DNA of 5,387 nt from DATFEN01 sp035691285 (GCA_035691285.1 DASSJI010000229.1:1-5387), one strand, 5' to 3'; positions 1 to 5,387 are shown, numbered from the stretch's first letter. Made by a program: numbers and translations. The notes: a model not told the origin generated them from the letters alone.

Positions 1-1047
1 CTCGACGATCACGTCGATGAGATCGTCGCGCAGCTCCGGGAGATGGGTGGACTTCCAGTAGTAGTTCCAACCGTGGACGACGGTCGAGTCGAGCGCGCTC
101 TGGAATCCCACGTACGGCGCGGGCCCGACCAGGTCGAGGAGTGGAGTCCGGAATGCGCGGAGCGGGCCGAGCCGCCGCCCACCGTCCTCGATCGGCCCGG
201 CGTAGCAGGTACCCACCATCACCACCGGGCGCCAGTGCAGGTCCCTGGGGACGACCGGCAGCGGCGGCGCCGTGCCGAACCTCACGACCGTGCCGAGCTC
301 GTCGGGAGCGTCGCGCACGAACTCGCGGTAGAAGCGGAGGACCTCCCTGGCGTCGCTCGCGTCCCAGAGGATGGGTCCGGCCAGGACGGTGGGCCCGACG
401 GAGTGGAGGCGGAACTCGAAGGAGGTGACCACGCCGAAGTTGCCGCCGCCCCCTCGCACCGCCCAGAACAGGTCGGGGTGCTCCTCCTCGGACGCGCGCA
501 GCCGCTCGCCGTCGGCGGTCACGACGTCGACGGCGAGGAGGTTGTCGACCGTGAGGCCGTGCTTGCGCATCAGCCACCCGATGCCACCGCCCAGGGTGAG
601 CCCGGCGACGCCGGTGTGGCTCACGATTCCGCCGGTGGTGGCCAGGCCGTGCGCCTGCGTCTCGTGATCGACGTCGCCCCAAAGCGCACCACCCTGCACC
701 CAGGCCCTGCGGCCTTTTGGATCGACCCGCACGCCCCGCATTCCCGAAAGGTCGACGACGATCCCGTCGTTGCAGACGGCGGTGCCCGCCACGTTGTGGC
801 CTCCACCCCGTACGGCGATCTCGAGATCATGGTCGCGGGCGAAACGCACGGCTGCGACCACGTCGGCGGTCCCGATGCATCGGGCGATCAGGCACGGGCG
901 CCGGTCGATGGCACCGTTCCACAATGCACGGGCGATGTCGTAGTCGGCGTGGTCGGTGGTGATCAGCCGGCCTCGGAACCCGGCGATCTCCACGACAGTC
1001 GGCCCCTCGCCCCCGCGGCCGTCATCGGCGATGGTCAGGTTCGGCAT
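1..1047 (-). CDS. FAD-binding oxidoreductase, PCMH/VAO fold, covalent FAD (C-terminus cut by window edge)
   Basis: This gene encodes an FAD-dependent oxidase or dehydrogenase of the vanillyl-alcohol-oxidase superfamily, close to the berberine-bridge and 6-hydroxynicotine oxidase type. The substrate cannot be told. The 349 visible residues start at ATG 1047, behind a strong AGGAGG ribosome site. The FAD-binding domain spans about residues 48-220. It contains RGGGHNVAG (80-88), in which His84 is the expected 8-alpha-histidyl FAD attachment residue, TTGGIVSHTGVAG (137-149), GGGIGWL (153-159) and RGGGGNFGVV (198-207). The position where bicovalent relatives carry the cysteinyl-FAD residue is not Cys here (Val142/Ser143), so a single covalent link is expected. 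The substrate domain follows, with NYYWKS at 328-333. The frame is open to base 1. Family members run to about 450-470 residues, so roughly 110 residues, including the BBE C-terminal segment, lie outside the window. No signal peptide is visible, so it is probably cytoplasmic. It is divergent from the HxlR regulator, which probably controls it. Confidence 0.93.
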   Translation of the reverse strand, partial: MPNLTIADDGRGGEGPTVVEIAGFRGRLITTDHADYDIARALWNGAIDRRPCLIARCIGTADVVAAVRFARDHDLEIAVRGGGHNVAGTAVCNDGIVVDLSGMRGVRVDPKGRRAWVQGGALWGDVDHETQAHGLATTGGIVSHTGVAGLTLGGGIGWLMRKHGLTVDNLLAVDVVTADGERLRASEEEHPDLFWAVRGGGGNFGVVTSFEFRLHSVGPTVLAGPILWDASDAREVLRFYREFVRDAPDELGTVVRFGTAPPLPVVPRDLHWRPVVMVGTCYAGPIEDGGRRLGPLRAFRTPLLDLVGPAPYVGFQSALDSTVVHGWNYYWKSTHLPELRDDLIDVIVE

Positions 1048-1052
1048 CGGGT

Positions 1053-1058
1053 CCTCCT
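1053..1058 (-). promoter_or_regulatory. Shine-Dalgarno site of the FAD oxidoreductase
   Basis: On the minus strand the bases read AGGAGG, a perfect anti-16S match, five bases before ATG 1047. This fixes the start of the oxidoreductase. It contrasts with the divergent regulator, which has no such site. Confidence 0.8.
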
Positions 1059-1096
1059 CTCTCGACGGCCTCATCGGACCGCCGCGGACCTCGACC

Positions 1097-1118
1097 GTCA
1101 AGTCAAGAATCTGGACTT
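1097..1118. promoter_or_regulatory. Divergent control region: inverted repeat with -35-like TTGAC elements
   Basis: The 104 bp between the divergent starts (1048-1151) hold an inverted repeat, AAGTC-N9-GACTT (1100-1118). On the minus strand the same stretch reads TTGACTTGAC, two overlapping -35-like elements pointing toward the oxidoreductase. I see no good -10 hexamer 16-18 bp downstream of them, so the promoter call is weak. The symmetry and the place between a divergent regulator and enzyme are what one expects of an operator. Only five base pairs per arm match, so chance is possible. Confidence 0.35.
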
Positions 1119-1139
1119 CAAAACCGAGGCGGGCCGCGC

Positions 1140-1145
1140 AATACT
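1140..1145 (+). promoter_or_regulatory. Possible -10 element for leaderless HxlR gene
   Basis: AATACT matches the TATAAT consensus at four of six positions, including the key second A and last T. It lies six bases before GTG 1152, which would place transcription initiation at or next to the start codon. No Shine-Dalgarno sequence precedes that GTG. No convincing -35 is seen. Confidence 0.3.
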
Positions 1146-1151
1146 GGCGTT

Positions 1152-1868
1152 GTGAGGACGTACGGACAGTACTGTCCCATCGCCCGCGGTGCCGAGATCT
1201 TCGCCGAGCGATGGACACCGCTGATCGTCCGCAACCTGCACCTCGGCTGCGGAAGCTTCAGCAAGATCCTGGAGGGCGCGCCTGGGCTCTCCCGCACCCT
1301 GCTCTCACAGCGGCTCGCGCACCTCGAAAGCGTCGGCGTCGTCGAGTCGGCCCCCAAGCCCGGCGGGCGCGGGCACCACTACAAGCTCACGTCCGCGGGC
1401 GAGGACCTCTTCACGGTCTGCCAGGCGCTCGGCGAGTGGGGTGCGCGTTGGCTCGAGATCGCTCCCGAGAACCTGGACCCCTTCGTGGCGCTGTGGTCGA
1501 TGTGCCATTCCCTCCGCCGAGAGCAATTGCCGGATCGACGCGTCGTCATCCGCTTCGACTTCACCGGCCGCCCGCGCCGTGAACGCTATTGGCTGATCAT
1601 CGAGCGCGGAGACGCCGAGATCTGCAAGACCTACCCCGGCCCCGACGAGGATCTCTACATCACGGCGGATGCCGAGGCCTTCGTCAAATGGCACGCCGGC
1701 CAGCTCACCTGGGCCCAGGCCACACGCGAGGACCGCATCCAGCTCGACGGTCCCTCGGCGCTCGTCAGAGCCTTCCCGACCTGGAACGCGCGCAGCATGT
1801 TCGCCCATGTCAAGCTGGCGTCGCGCACCCCTCAGGAAGGGAGGAGGACTCGTGAGCAACATGTCTGA
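1152..1868 (+). CDS. HxlR-family winged-helix regulator with C-terminal SCP2-like domain
   Basis: This is a 238-residue cytoplasmic DNA-binding regulator. Residues 5-100 form the HxlR domain: YGQYCPIARG at the N-terminus, AERWTPLIVRNL (18-29), a likely recognition helix SRTLLSQRLAHLESVGVV (47-64), and a wing around GGRGHHYKLTSAG (71-83). Residues about 106-222 resemble the SCP-2 sterol-carrier fold attached to a subset of HxlR proteins; it may bind a hydrophobic ligand, which is inference. Cys8 lies in the N-terminal CP motif, where HxlR members such as YodB carry a redox-sensing cysteine. Other cysteines are at 33, 90, 118 and 158. GTG 1152 is chosen because the conserved domain begins within a few residues and no other nearby in-frame start exists. 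There is no ribosome site, so the mRNA may be leaderless. The gene is divergent from the FAD oxidoreductase and its end overlaps the cupin start. Usual HxlR proteins are about 100-160 residues; the extra length is the second domain. Confidence 0.93.
   Translation: MRTYGQYCPIARGAEIFAERWTPLIVRNLHLGCGSFSKILEGAPGLSRTLLSQRLAHLESVGVVESAPKPGGRGHHYKLTSAGEDLFTVCQALGEWGARWLEIAPENLDPFVALWSMCHSLRREQLPDRRVVIRFDFTGRPRRERYWLIIERGDAEICKTYPGPDEDLYITADAEAFVKWHAGQLTWAQATREDRIQLDGPSALVRAFPTWNARSMFAHVKLASRTPQEGRRTREQHV
1164..1177. promoter_or_regulatory. Perfect 14-bp palindrome at start of HxlR gene, candidate autoregulatory operator
   Basis: GGACAGTACTGTCC is its own reverse complement. It lies in codons 5-9 of the regulator, 12 bases after the first base of the start codon. 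If transcription starts at the GTG, the palindrome covers +13 to +26, where a bound repressor would block the polymerase. The core AGTACT recalls the TACT/AGTA half-sites of some HxlR operators. The caution is that these codons encode the conserved GQYCP motif, so protein constraint plus chance could produce it. Confidence 0.35.
1842..1847 (+). promoter_or_regulatory. Shine-Dalgarno site of the cupin gene
   Basis: AGGAGG sits inside the 3' end of the HxlR coding sequence, four bases before GTG 1852 and thirteen before ATG 1861. The spacing is short for the GTG and long for the ATG. The purine-rich stretch (1834-1848) can serve either start, with the GTG slightly favoured. Confidence 0.7.
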
Positions 1869-2196
1869 AACAGATGCCGAGCGGCTGAGCGACGCGTCTC
1901 GAGACCCTGTCATCACCGACGGGGACAAATACAAAGTCGTCATGGAGAATGAACGGGTGCGAGTCCTGGAGTACCGCGACTCGCCGGGTCAGCGGACGTC
2001 TCCCCACTATCACCCTGACTATGTCCTGTGTGCCCTGAGCTCCTTCAGGCGCAAGCTCACGCTGTCCGGCGGCCGCGGCGCCGTTGTCGAAGTGAAGGCC
2101 GGTCAGGTTGTGTGGGGAAAGGCACAGTCCCATATCGGAGAGAACGTCGGCGACACCGACACCCACGTGCTGATCGTCGAGCTGAAGGCCGACTGA
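1852..2196 (+). CDS. Small single-domain cupin protein
   Basis: This is a 114-residue cytoplasmic beta-barrel protein of the cupin superfamily, from GTG 1852; ATG 1861 would give 111 residues. The N-terminal lead PVITDGDKYKVVMENERVRVLEYR (19-42) is typical of a family of small uncharacterised cupins that describe themselves only by the fold. Cupin motif 1 is G46-x5-H52-Y-H54, but the usual glutamate three or four residues later is absent (Val58/Leu59). Motif 2 is G84 to H94-IGE-N98, with the H-x3-N spacing kept. His52, His54 and His94 are candidate metal ligands. No signal peptide or membrane segment is seen. It overlaps the HxlR gene by 17 bp (8 bp from the ATG), so it is co-transcribed and probably translationally coupled. 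Catalytic, metal-binding or sensory function cannot be told. About a quarter of its codons end in A or T, far more than in the RNase R and glycosyltransferase genes. Confidence 0.88.
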   Translation: MSNMSETDAERLSDASRDPVITDGDKYKVVMENERVRVLEYRDSPGQRTSPHYHPDYVLCALSSFRRKLTLSGGRGAVVEVKAGQVVWGKAQSHIGENVGDTDTHVLIVELKAD

Positions 2197-2235
2197 GCGC
2201 CGCCTCGAACACGGCGGGCAGCGGCGCGCCCCGCG

Positions 2236-2251
2236 CCTCGTCCCTGCGAGG
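2236..2251 (+). other. Weak hairpin between cupin and rnr
   Basis: CCTCG-TCCCTG-CGAGG forms a 5-bp stem with a 6-nt loop, possibly extended by a G-U pair. It could be a remnant terminator for the regulator-cupin transcript, but no T-run follows. A second weak stem (CCGCC/GGCGG) lies at 2200-2217. Neither is convincing as an intrinsic terminator. Confidence 0.2.
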
Positions 2252-2252
2252 T

Positions 2253-2258
2253 TAGACT
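2253..2258 (+). promoter_or_regulatory. Possible -10 element for leaderless rnr
   Basis: TAGACT matches the consensus -10 at four of six positions, including the T-A start and final T. It lies six bases before ATG 2265, placing initiation at or next to the start codon. It stands out in a GC-rich 68-bp gap. A GAGGT at 2248-2252 is 12 bases from the ATG, too far for a good ribosome site. No -35 is evident. Confidence 0.33.
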
Positions 2259-2264
2259 GCCCCA

Positions 2265-4457
2265 ATGGACGAACTGTGCGATCGTGTCCTGGGCCTCCTG
2301 AACGAGGGCGGGCGCCCCGTATCGGTGCGGGAGCTCGTCGGGAGGCTCGGCCTCGCCGGCGGCGCCCGCCGCGAGCTGAAATCCGTCCTGCGCCGGATGA
2401 TCGCCGATGGCGAGGTGGTGAAGCTCCGCGGCGCGCGCGTGGGGCTGCCGTCGCGAATGAACCTCGTGGTCGGCCGCCTGTCGTGCAGCCCCTCGGGCTA
2501 CGGCTTCGTCCCGCCCGAAGGCCGCCGCCCCGGCGAGAAGGACGTGTTCGTGGCGGCGGTCAACATGAAGGAAGCCCTGCACGGCGACCGGGTGGTGGTG
2601 CGCGTCGAGCGGACCGCGCCCAAGGGCCCGGAAGGGCGCATCATCCGCGTGCTGGAGCGCGCCCAGCAGCGTCTCGTGGGTCGCTACGAGGAGGACGGAC
2701 GCTTCGGCGGCCACGTGGTGCCCTTCGACCGCCGCATCCTCCACGAGCTCTTCGTCCCCGCGGGGGAGGCCTCTGGCGCGGCAGCTGGCCAGATGGTCGT
2801 GGCCGAGATCACGCGCCCGCCGACGGCGACGCGAAACCCGATCGGGCGCGTCCTCGAGATCCTCGGCCGCTTGGACGAGCCGGGCGTGGACCTGAAGGTC
2901 GTGCTGGCGAAGTACGGGCTGCCGCGGGGCTTTCCGGAGGAGGTCGAGGCGGAGGCAGCGGGCGTGCCGAAGCAGGTGCGTCGGCAGGACGTCGAGGGCC
3001 GCAGCGATTTCCGCCAGTGGCCCACGGTCACCGTGGATCCGGAGACGGCCCGGGACCACGACGACGCCATCAGCCTCGACCGCCTGCCGAACGGGCACTG
3101 GCGCCTGGGCGTGCACATCGCCGACGTGGCCCACTACGTGGCCGAGGGCTCGGCCCTCGACCAGGAGGCCTACCTGCGGGGCACGTCGGTCTACTTCCCC
3201 GACACCGTCGTGCCCATGCTGCCCCACGCCCTCTCGAGTCACATTTGCTCCCTCGTCGAGGGCGAGGACCGGCTGACCCAGAGCGTCGTCATGGAGCTGG
3301 ACGATCGCGGGCGGGTCCTCGATGCCGAGTTCCACGACGGTGTGATCCGGAGCGCCGCTCGCATGAGCTACCAGCAGGTCCAGGCCATCGTGGACGGCGA
3401 CGCCCCGCTGCGCGAGCGCTACACGGCGCTGGTGCCGCTCTTCGAGCGCATGGACGAGCTGGCCAGGCTGATGCGGCGCCGCCGCTACGAGCGAGGCTCC
3501 CTCGACTTCGATCTGCCCGAGCCGAAGCTGGTCCTCGACGCGAGCGGTGCCATGACAGGGATCGTGGCGACCAAGCGCCTCGACAGCATGCGGGCCATCG
3601 AGGAGTTCATGCTCGCCGCGAACGAAGCGGTGGCCGCGGAGCTCGGCGGCTCCGGCGTCGGCGCCCTGTTCCGGGTGCACGAGGCGCCGGACCCGCAGCG
3701 GGTCGAGGAGTTCTGCGAGCTGGTAGCGTCCTTCGGCTACCGGGTGCCCGCGAACCTGGAAGAGATCCGGCCCGAGGACTTCCAGCTCGTGCTCCGGCAG
3801 ATCGCGGGCAAGCCCGAGGAGAAGCTGGTCTCGTACCTGTTGCTCAGGACCATGAAGCTGGCCCGCTACCACGAGGAGAACCTCGGCCACTTCGGCCTCG
3901 CGACCAGGATGTACGCGCACTTCACGAGCCCGATCCGGCGCTACCCGGACCTCGTCGTGCACCGGGCGCTCCGCGCCGCGCGGCGGGGCGGCGAAGCGGC
4001 CGGAGACGAAGGCCTCCGCCAGCGGCTCCCCGAGATGGGCCGTCACCTCTCCGAGATGGAGCGCCGCGCCGACGAGGCCGAGCGCGAGCTGACCGAGTGG
4101 AAGAAGGTCCGCTTCATGGCGGACAAGCTCGGGGAGGTGTTCGCCGGCTACGTCACGGGGGTCCAGGCCTTCGGCCTGTTCGTGGAGCTCGAGGAGATCT
4201 TCGTGCAGGGCCTCGTCCACGTGTCGTCGATGAGCGACGACTATTACGCCTTCAACGAGAAGGCCCACCTGCTGAAGGGCGAGAACACGAAGCGCGTCTA
4301 CCGCCTGGGGGACAAGGTGGAGGTGCAGGTGGTGCGGGTGGACCTGGAGCGCCGCCAGCTCGACTTCGCCCTCGTGGACGTGCTCGAGCGTGCGGCGCGA
4401 CGGCGGGCGGCCCCGGAGCGTCCCCGCCGTCCTCGCGGCCGCGGCCCCAAGCGATAA
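2265..4457 (+). CDS. rnr: Ribonuclease R (3'-5' exoribonuclease, RNB family)
   Basis: This processive, Mg-dependent 3'-5' exoribonuclease degrades structured RNA in the cytoplasm, in rRNA quality control, mRNA decay and tmRNA-linked turnover (family knowledge). The 730 residues show the full RNase R order: an N-terminal helix-turn-helix (about 1-60), cold-shock domain 1 (68-130, with SGYGFV 77-82 and DVFV 93-96), cold-shock domain 2 (about 138-200), the RNB catalytic domain (about 250-575) and S1 (about 622-705). The metal-binding acid cluster DPETARDHDDAIS (258-270) supplies Asp258, Asp264, Asp266 and Asp267. Y310-FP and the TSPIRRYPDLVVHR block (554-567) are also intact. The winged-helix domain and length separate it from RNase II, which lacks that domain. 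The protein is shorter than the E. coli enzyme (about 813 residues): the tail after S1 is only about 25 residues, rich in Arg and Pro instead of a long Lys-rich tail. ATG 2265 fits the domain start. It is probably transcribed from its own promoter and followed closely by the glycosyltransferase. Confidence 0.97.
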   Translation: MDELCDRVLGLLNEGGRPVSVRELVGRLGLAGGARRELKSVLRRMIADGEVVKLRGARVGLPSRMNLVVGRLSCSPSGYGFVPPEGRRPGEKDVFVAAVNMKEALHGDRVVVRVERTAPKGPEGRIIRVLERAQQRLVGRYEEDGRFGGHVVPFDRRILHELFVPAGEASGAAAGQMVVAEITRPPTATRNPIGRVLEILGRLDEPGVDLKVVLAKYGLPRGFPEEVEAEAAGVPKQVRRQDVEGRSDFRQWPTVTVDPETARDHDDAISLDRLPNGHWRLGVHIADVAHYVAEGSALDQEAYLRGTSVYFPDTVVPMLPHALSSHICSLVEGEDRLTQSVVMELDDRGRVLDAEFHDGVIRSAARMSYQQVQAIVDGDAPLRERYTALVPLFERMDELARLMRRRRYERGSLDFDLPEPKLVLDASGAMTGIVATKRLDSMRAIEEFMLAANEAVAAELGGSGVGALFRVHEAPDPQRVEEFCELVASFGYRVPANLEEIRPEDFQLVLRQIAGKPEEKLVSYLLLRTMKLARYHEENLGHFGLATRMYAHFTSPIRRYPDLVVHRALRAARRGGEAAGDEGLRQRLPEMGRHLSEMERRADEAERELTEWKKVRFMADKLGEVFAGYVTGVQAFGLFVELEEIFVQGLVHVSSMSDDYYAFNEKAHLLKGENTKRVYRLGDKVEVQVVRVDLERRQLDFALVDVLERAARRRAAPERPRRPRGRGPKR

Positions 4458-4458
4458 T
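4453..4458 (+). promoter_or_regulatory. -10-like hexamer overlapping the rnr stop codon
   Basis: GATAAT matches the -10 consensus at five of six positions and lies seven bases before GTG 4466. It includes the TAA stop of rnr, so part of the match is forced by the stop codon. A GAGG at 4460-4463 is only two bases from the GTG, too close for a normal ribosome site. It may be an internal promoter, or chance. Confidence 0.2.
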
Positions 4459-4465
4459 CGAGGCG

Positions 4466-5387
4466 GTGAGCGCGCCCCGCCTGTCGGTGGTGATCCCGAC
4501 CTGGGACGGGCGGCGACTGCTCGAGGCCTGCCTGCGGGGGCTGCGAGCCCAGACCCTGCCCGCCGACGCCTACGAGATCGTGGTCGTGGACAACGGCTCC
4601 GAGGACGGCACCGAGGCCTGGCTCCACGCGGCACACCCCGACGTCGTCGTGCTGCGCTCGCCCGAGAACCTCGGTTTCGCCGAGGCCACCAACCGTGGCG
4701 CGGCCGCGGCCCGCGGCGAGCGGCTGGTGCTCCTGAACAACGACGCCGTCCCCGCTCCGCCCTTCCTCGAGGCCCTGGAGCGCACGGCCGCCGGCCCCGC
4801 CCCGGCGGCCGCCGCCGTCGCCGGGCGCATCCTCGACGCCGACGGACGCGCGGTCGAGTTCGGCGGGTCGGAGCTCGGCGGCTTCGGCTTCGGCTTCCAG
4901 CGCTCGTCGTGGCAGCGCGGCTTCGAGGAGTGCGAGGACGGGGGCGAGCTGCCGTTCGCGTGCGGCGGCGCCATGCTGATCGGGCGCGCCGAGTTCCTGG
5001 CGCTGGGCGGCTTCGATCCCGACTACTTCGCGTACTACGAGGACGTCGACCTCGGCTGGCGGCTCTGGCTCGCGGGGCGTCGCGTGGTCTACGCGCGTGG
5101 AGCGGAGGTGCGCCACGAGCGCCACGGCACCGGCCGCCGCTTCTCCGACCGCTGGCGGCATTTCCACTGGTACAAGAACGCGCTCCAGACCCTCGTCAAG
5201 AACGCCGAGGACGCCTACCTGCCCCGGCTCTTCCCGGTGGCGCTCGCGCTCCTCCAGTCGCGCGTCCGCGAGTTCTACGCGGAGTCGGCGGCGGCGGCCG
5301 ACCGCGGCGACGGGGACGCGGCGCGCCGGGCCCTCGAGATCGCGATCGGCGCGGCGGAGGGCATCGCCTGGGTGCTCTCCCGGATGG
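4466..5387 (+). CDS. Glycosyltransferase family 2, Wbb/rhamnosyltransferase-like (3' end cut by window edge)
   Basis: This is a GT-A fold inverting glycosyltransferase that transfers a sugar from a nucleotide-sugar donor, probably in cell-surface polysaccharide or glycoconjugate synthesis. Donor and acceptor cannot be told. The 307 visible residues begin at GTG 4466. They show LSVVIPTWDG (6-15), the nucleotide-binding VDNGSEDGT (41-49), NLGFAEATNRG (68-78), the metal-site region LLNNDAVP with Asp93 in the DxD position (89-96), and CGGAMLIGR (166-174). GGFDPDYFAYYEDVDLGWRL (181-200) carries the acidic ED motif (Glu192-Asp193, with Asp195), the usual base region. VRHERHGTG (215-223) follows. 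The visible C-terminal part is helical with no obvious membrane segment, so the enzyme is probably cytoplasmic or membrane-associated. It starts eight bases after rnr, so it is likely co-transcribed, although no functional link to RNA decay is evident. Only about 11 of its 307 codons end in A or T. The frame is open to the right edge. Confidence 0.94.
   Translation, partial: MSAPRLSVVIPTWDGRRLLEACLRGLRAQTLPADAYEIVVVDNGSEDGTEAWLHAAHPDVVVLRSPENLGFAEATNRGAAAARGERLVLLNNDAVPAPPFLEALERTAAGPAPAAAAVAGRILDADGRAVEFGGSELGGFGFGFQRSSWQRGFEECEDGGELPFACGGAMLIGRAEFLALGGFDPDYFAYYEDVDLGWRLWLAGRRVVYARGAEVRHERHGTGRRFSDRWRHFHWYKNALQTLVKNAEDAYLPRLFPVALALLQSRVREFYAESAAAADRGDGDAARRALEIAIGAAEGIAWVLSRM
4880..4897 (+). 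repeat. Three tandem GGCTTC hexamers inside the glycosyltransferase
   Basis: Three exact copies of GGCTTC in a row, in frame, encode Gly-Phe repeated three times (residues 139-144) in the variable loop before the CGGAM motif. It is a small slippage-type repeat; in-frame gain or loss would change loop length without breaking the gene. Confidence 0.6.

Noticed and set aside
43..1155. A 370-codon plus-strand open frame over the left end
   Set aside because: It lies antisense to the FAD oxidoreductase, whose motifs are intact on the minus strand. The plus-strand translation shows no recognisable fold.
1669..1851. Upstream extension of the cupin frame to base 1669
   Set aside because: The extra 61 codons lie inside the HxlR gene and encode no cupin-like sequence. 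A strong ribosome site precedes GTG 1852.
2200..2217. Possible terminator after the cupin (CCGCC-N8-GGCGG)
   Set aside because: The stem is only five pairs and no T-run follows, so it is not supported as an intrinsic terminator.
2223..2230. GGCGCGCC palindrome before rnr
   Set aside because: An 8-bp GC palindrome is common in this base composition and has no flanking symmetry.
3022..3036. Palindrome CCACGGT-C-ACCGTGG within rnr
   Set aside because: It lies in the middle of the conserved catalytic coding region just before the DPETARDHDDA motif, far from any start. Such arms occur by chance in GC-rich sequence.
2103..4634. An 843-codon open frame on the minus strand opposite ribonuclease R
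   Set aside because: In very GC-rich DNA stop codons are rare in the frames opposite a real gene. The translation is a low-complexity run rich in Arg, His, Leu, Val and Asp with no domain, while the plus strand encodes a complete RNase R.
4298..5167. A 289-codon minus-strand open frame opposite the glycosyltransferase
   Set aside because: It is a GC-driven shadow with an Arg/Ala/Glu-biased composition; the plus strand carries all GT2 motifs.

Overview
The window is very GC-rich, with GC-dominated third codon positions, several GTG starts, and two kinds of translation start: strong Shine-Dalgarno starts and starts preceded only by a -10-like hexamer. This fits a high-GC free-living bacterium of soil or subsurface type (for example Rokubacteria/Methylomirabilota, a deltaproteobacterial lineage, or a high-GC actinobacterial relative). 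The taxonomic placement is a guess; nothing seen fixes the phylum. No rRNA, tRNA, CRISPR array, transposase or integrase was seen.

The left part (1-2196) looks like an accessory module. A minus-strand gene, cut by the left window edge, encodes a vanillyl-alcohol-oxidase-fold FAD oxidoreductase with the single covalent-FAD histidine typical of 6-hydroxynicotine-oxidase-like enzymes. Divergent from it, across 104 bp, is a GTG-started HxlR-family winged-helix regulator with a second domain resembling SCP-2 lipid-binding proteins. Its end overlaps the start of a 114-residue cupin, so regulator and cupin form a translationally linked pair. The divergent layout suggests that the HxlR protein controls the oxidoreductase and itself. 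Two symmetric sequences near the shared control region, one between the genes and one inside codons 5-9 of the regulator, are candidate operators.

The right part (2265-5387) looks like core genome. It holds a complete ribonuclease R (rnr: helix-turn-helix, two cold-shock domains, RNB domain, S1 domain). Eight bases later begins a family 2 glycosyltransferase that runs off the right edge. These two genes have near-saturated GC at third positions, while the cupin is clearly less extreme, so the two halves may have different histories.

I did not find a clearly new system. The points most worth checking are the divergent regulator/oxidoreductase/cupin module with its palindromes, and the recurring -10-like hexamer 6-7 nt before three start codons, which suggests leaderless transcription.
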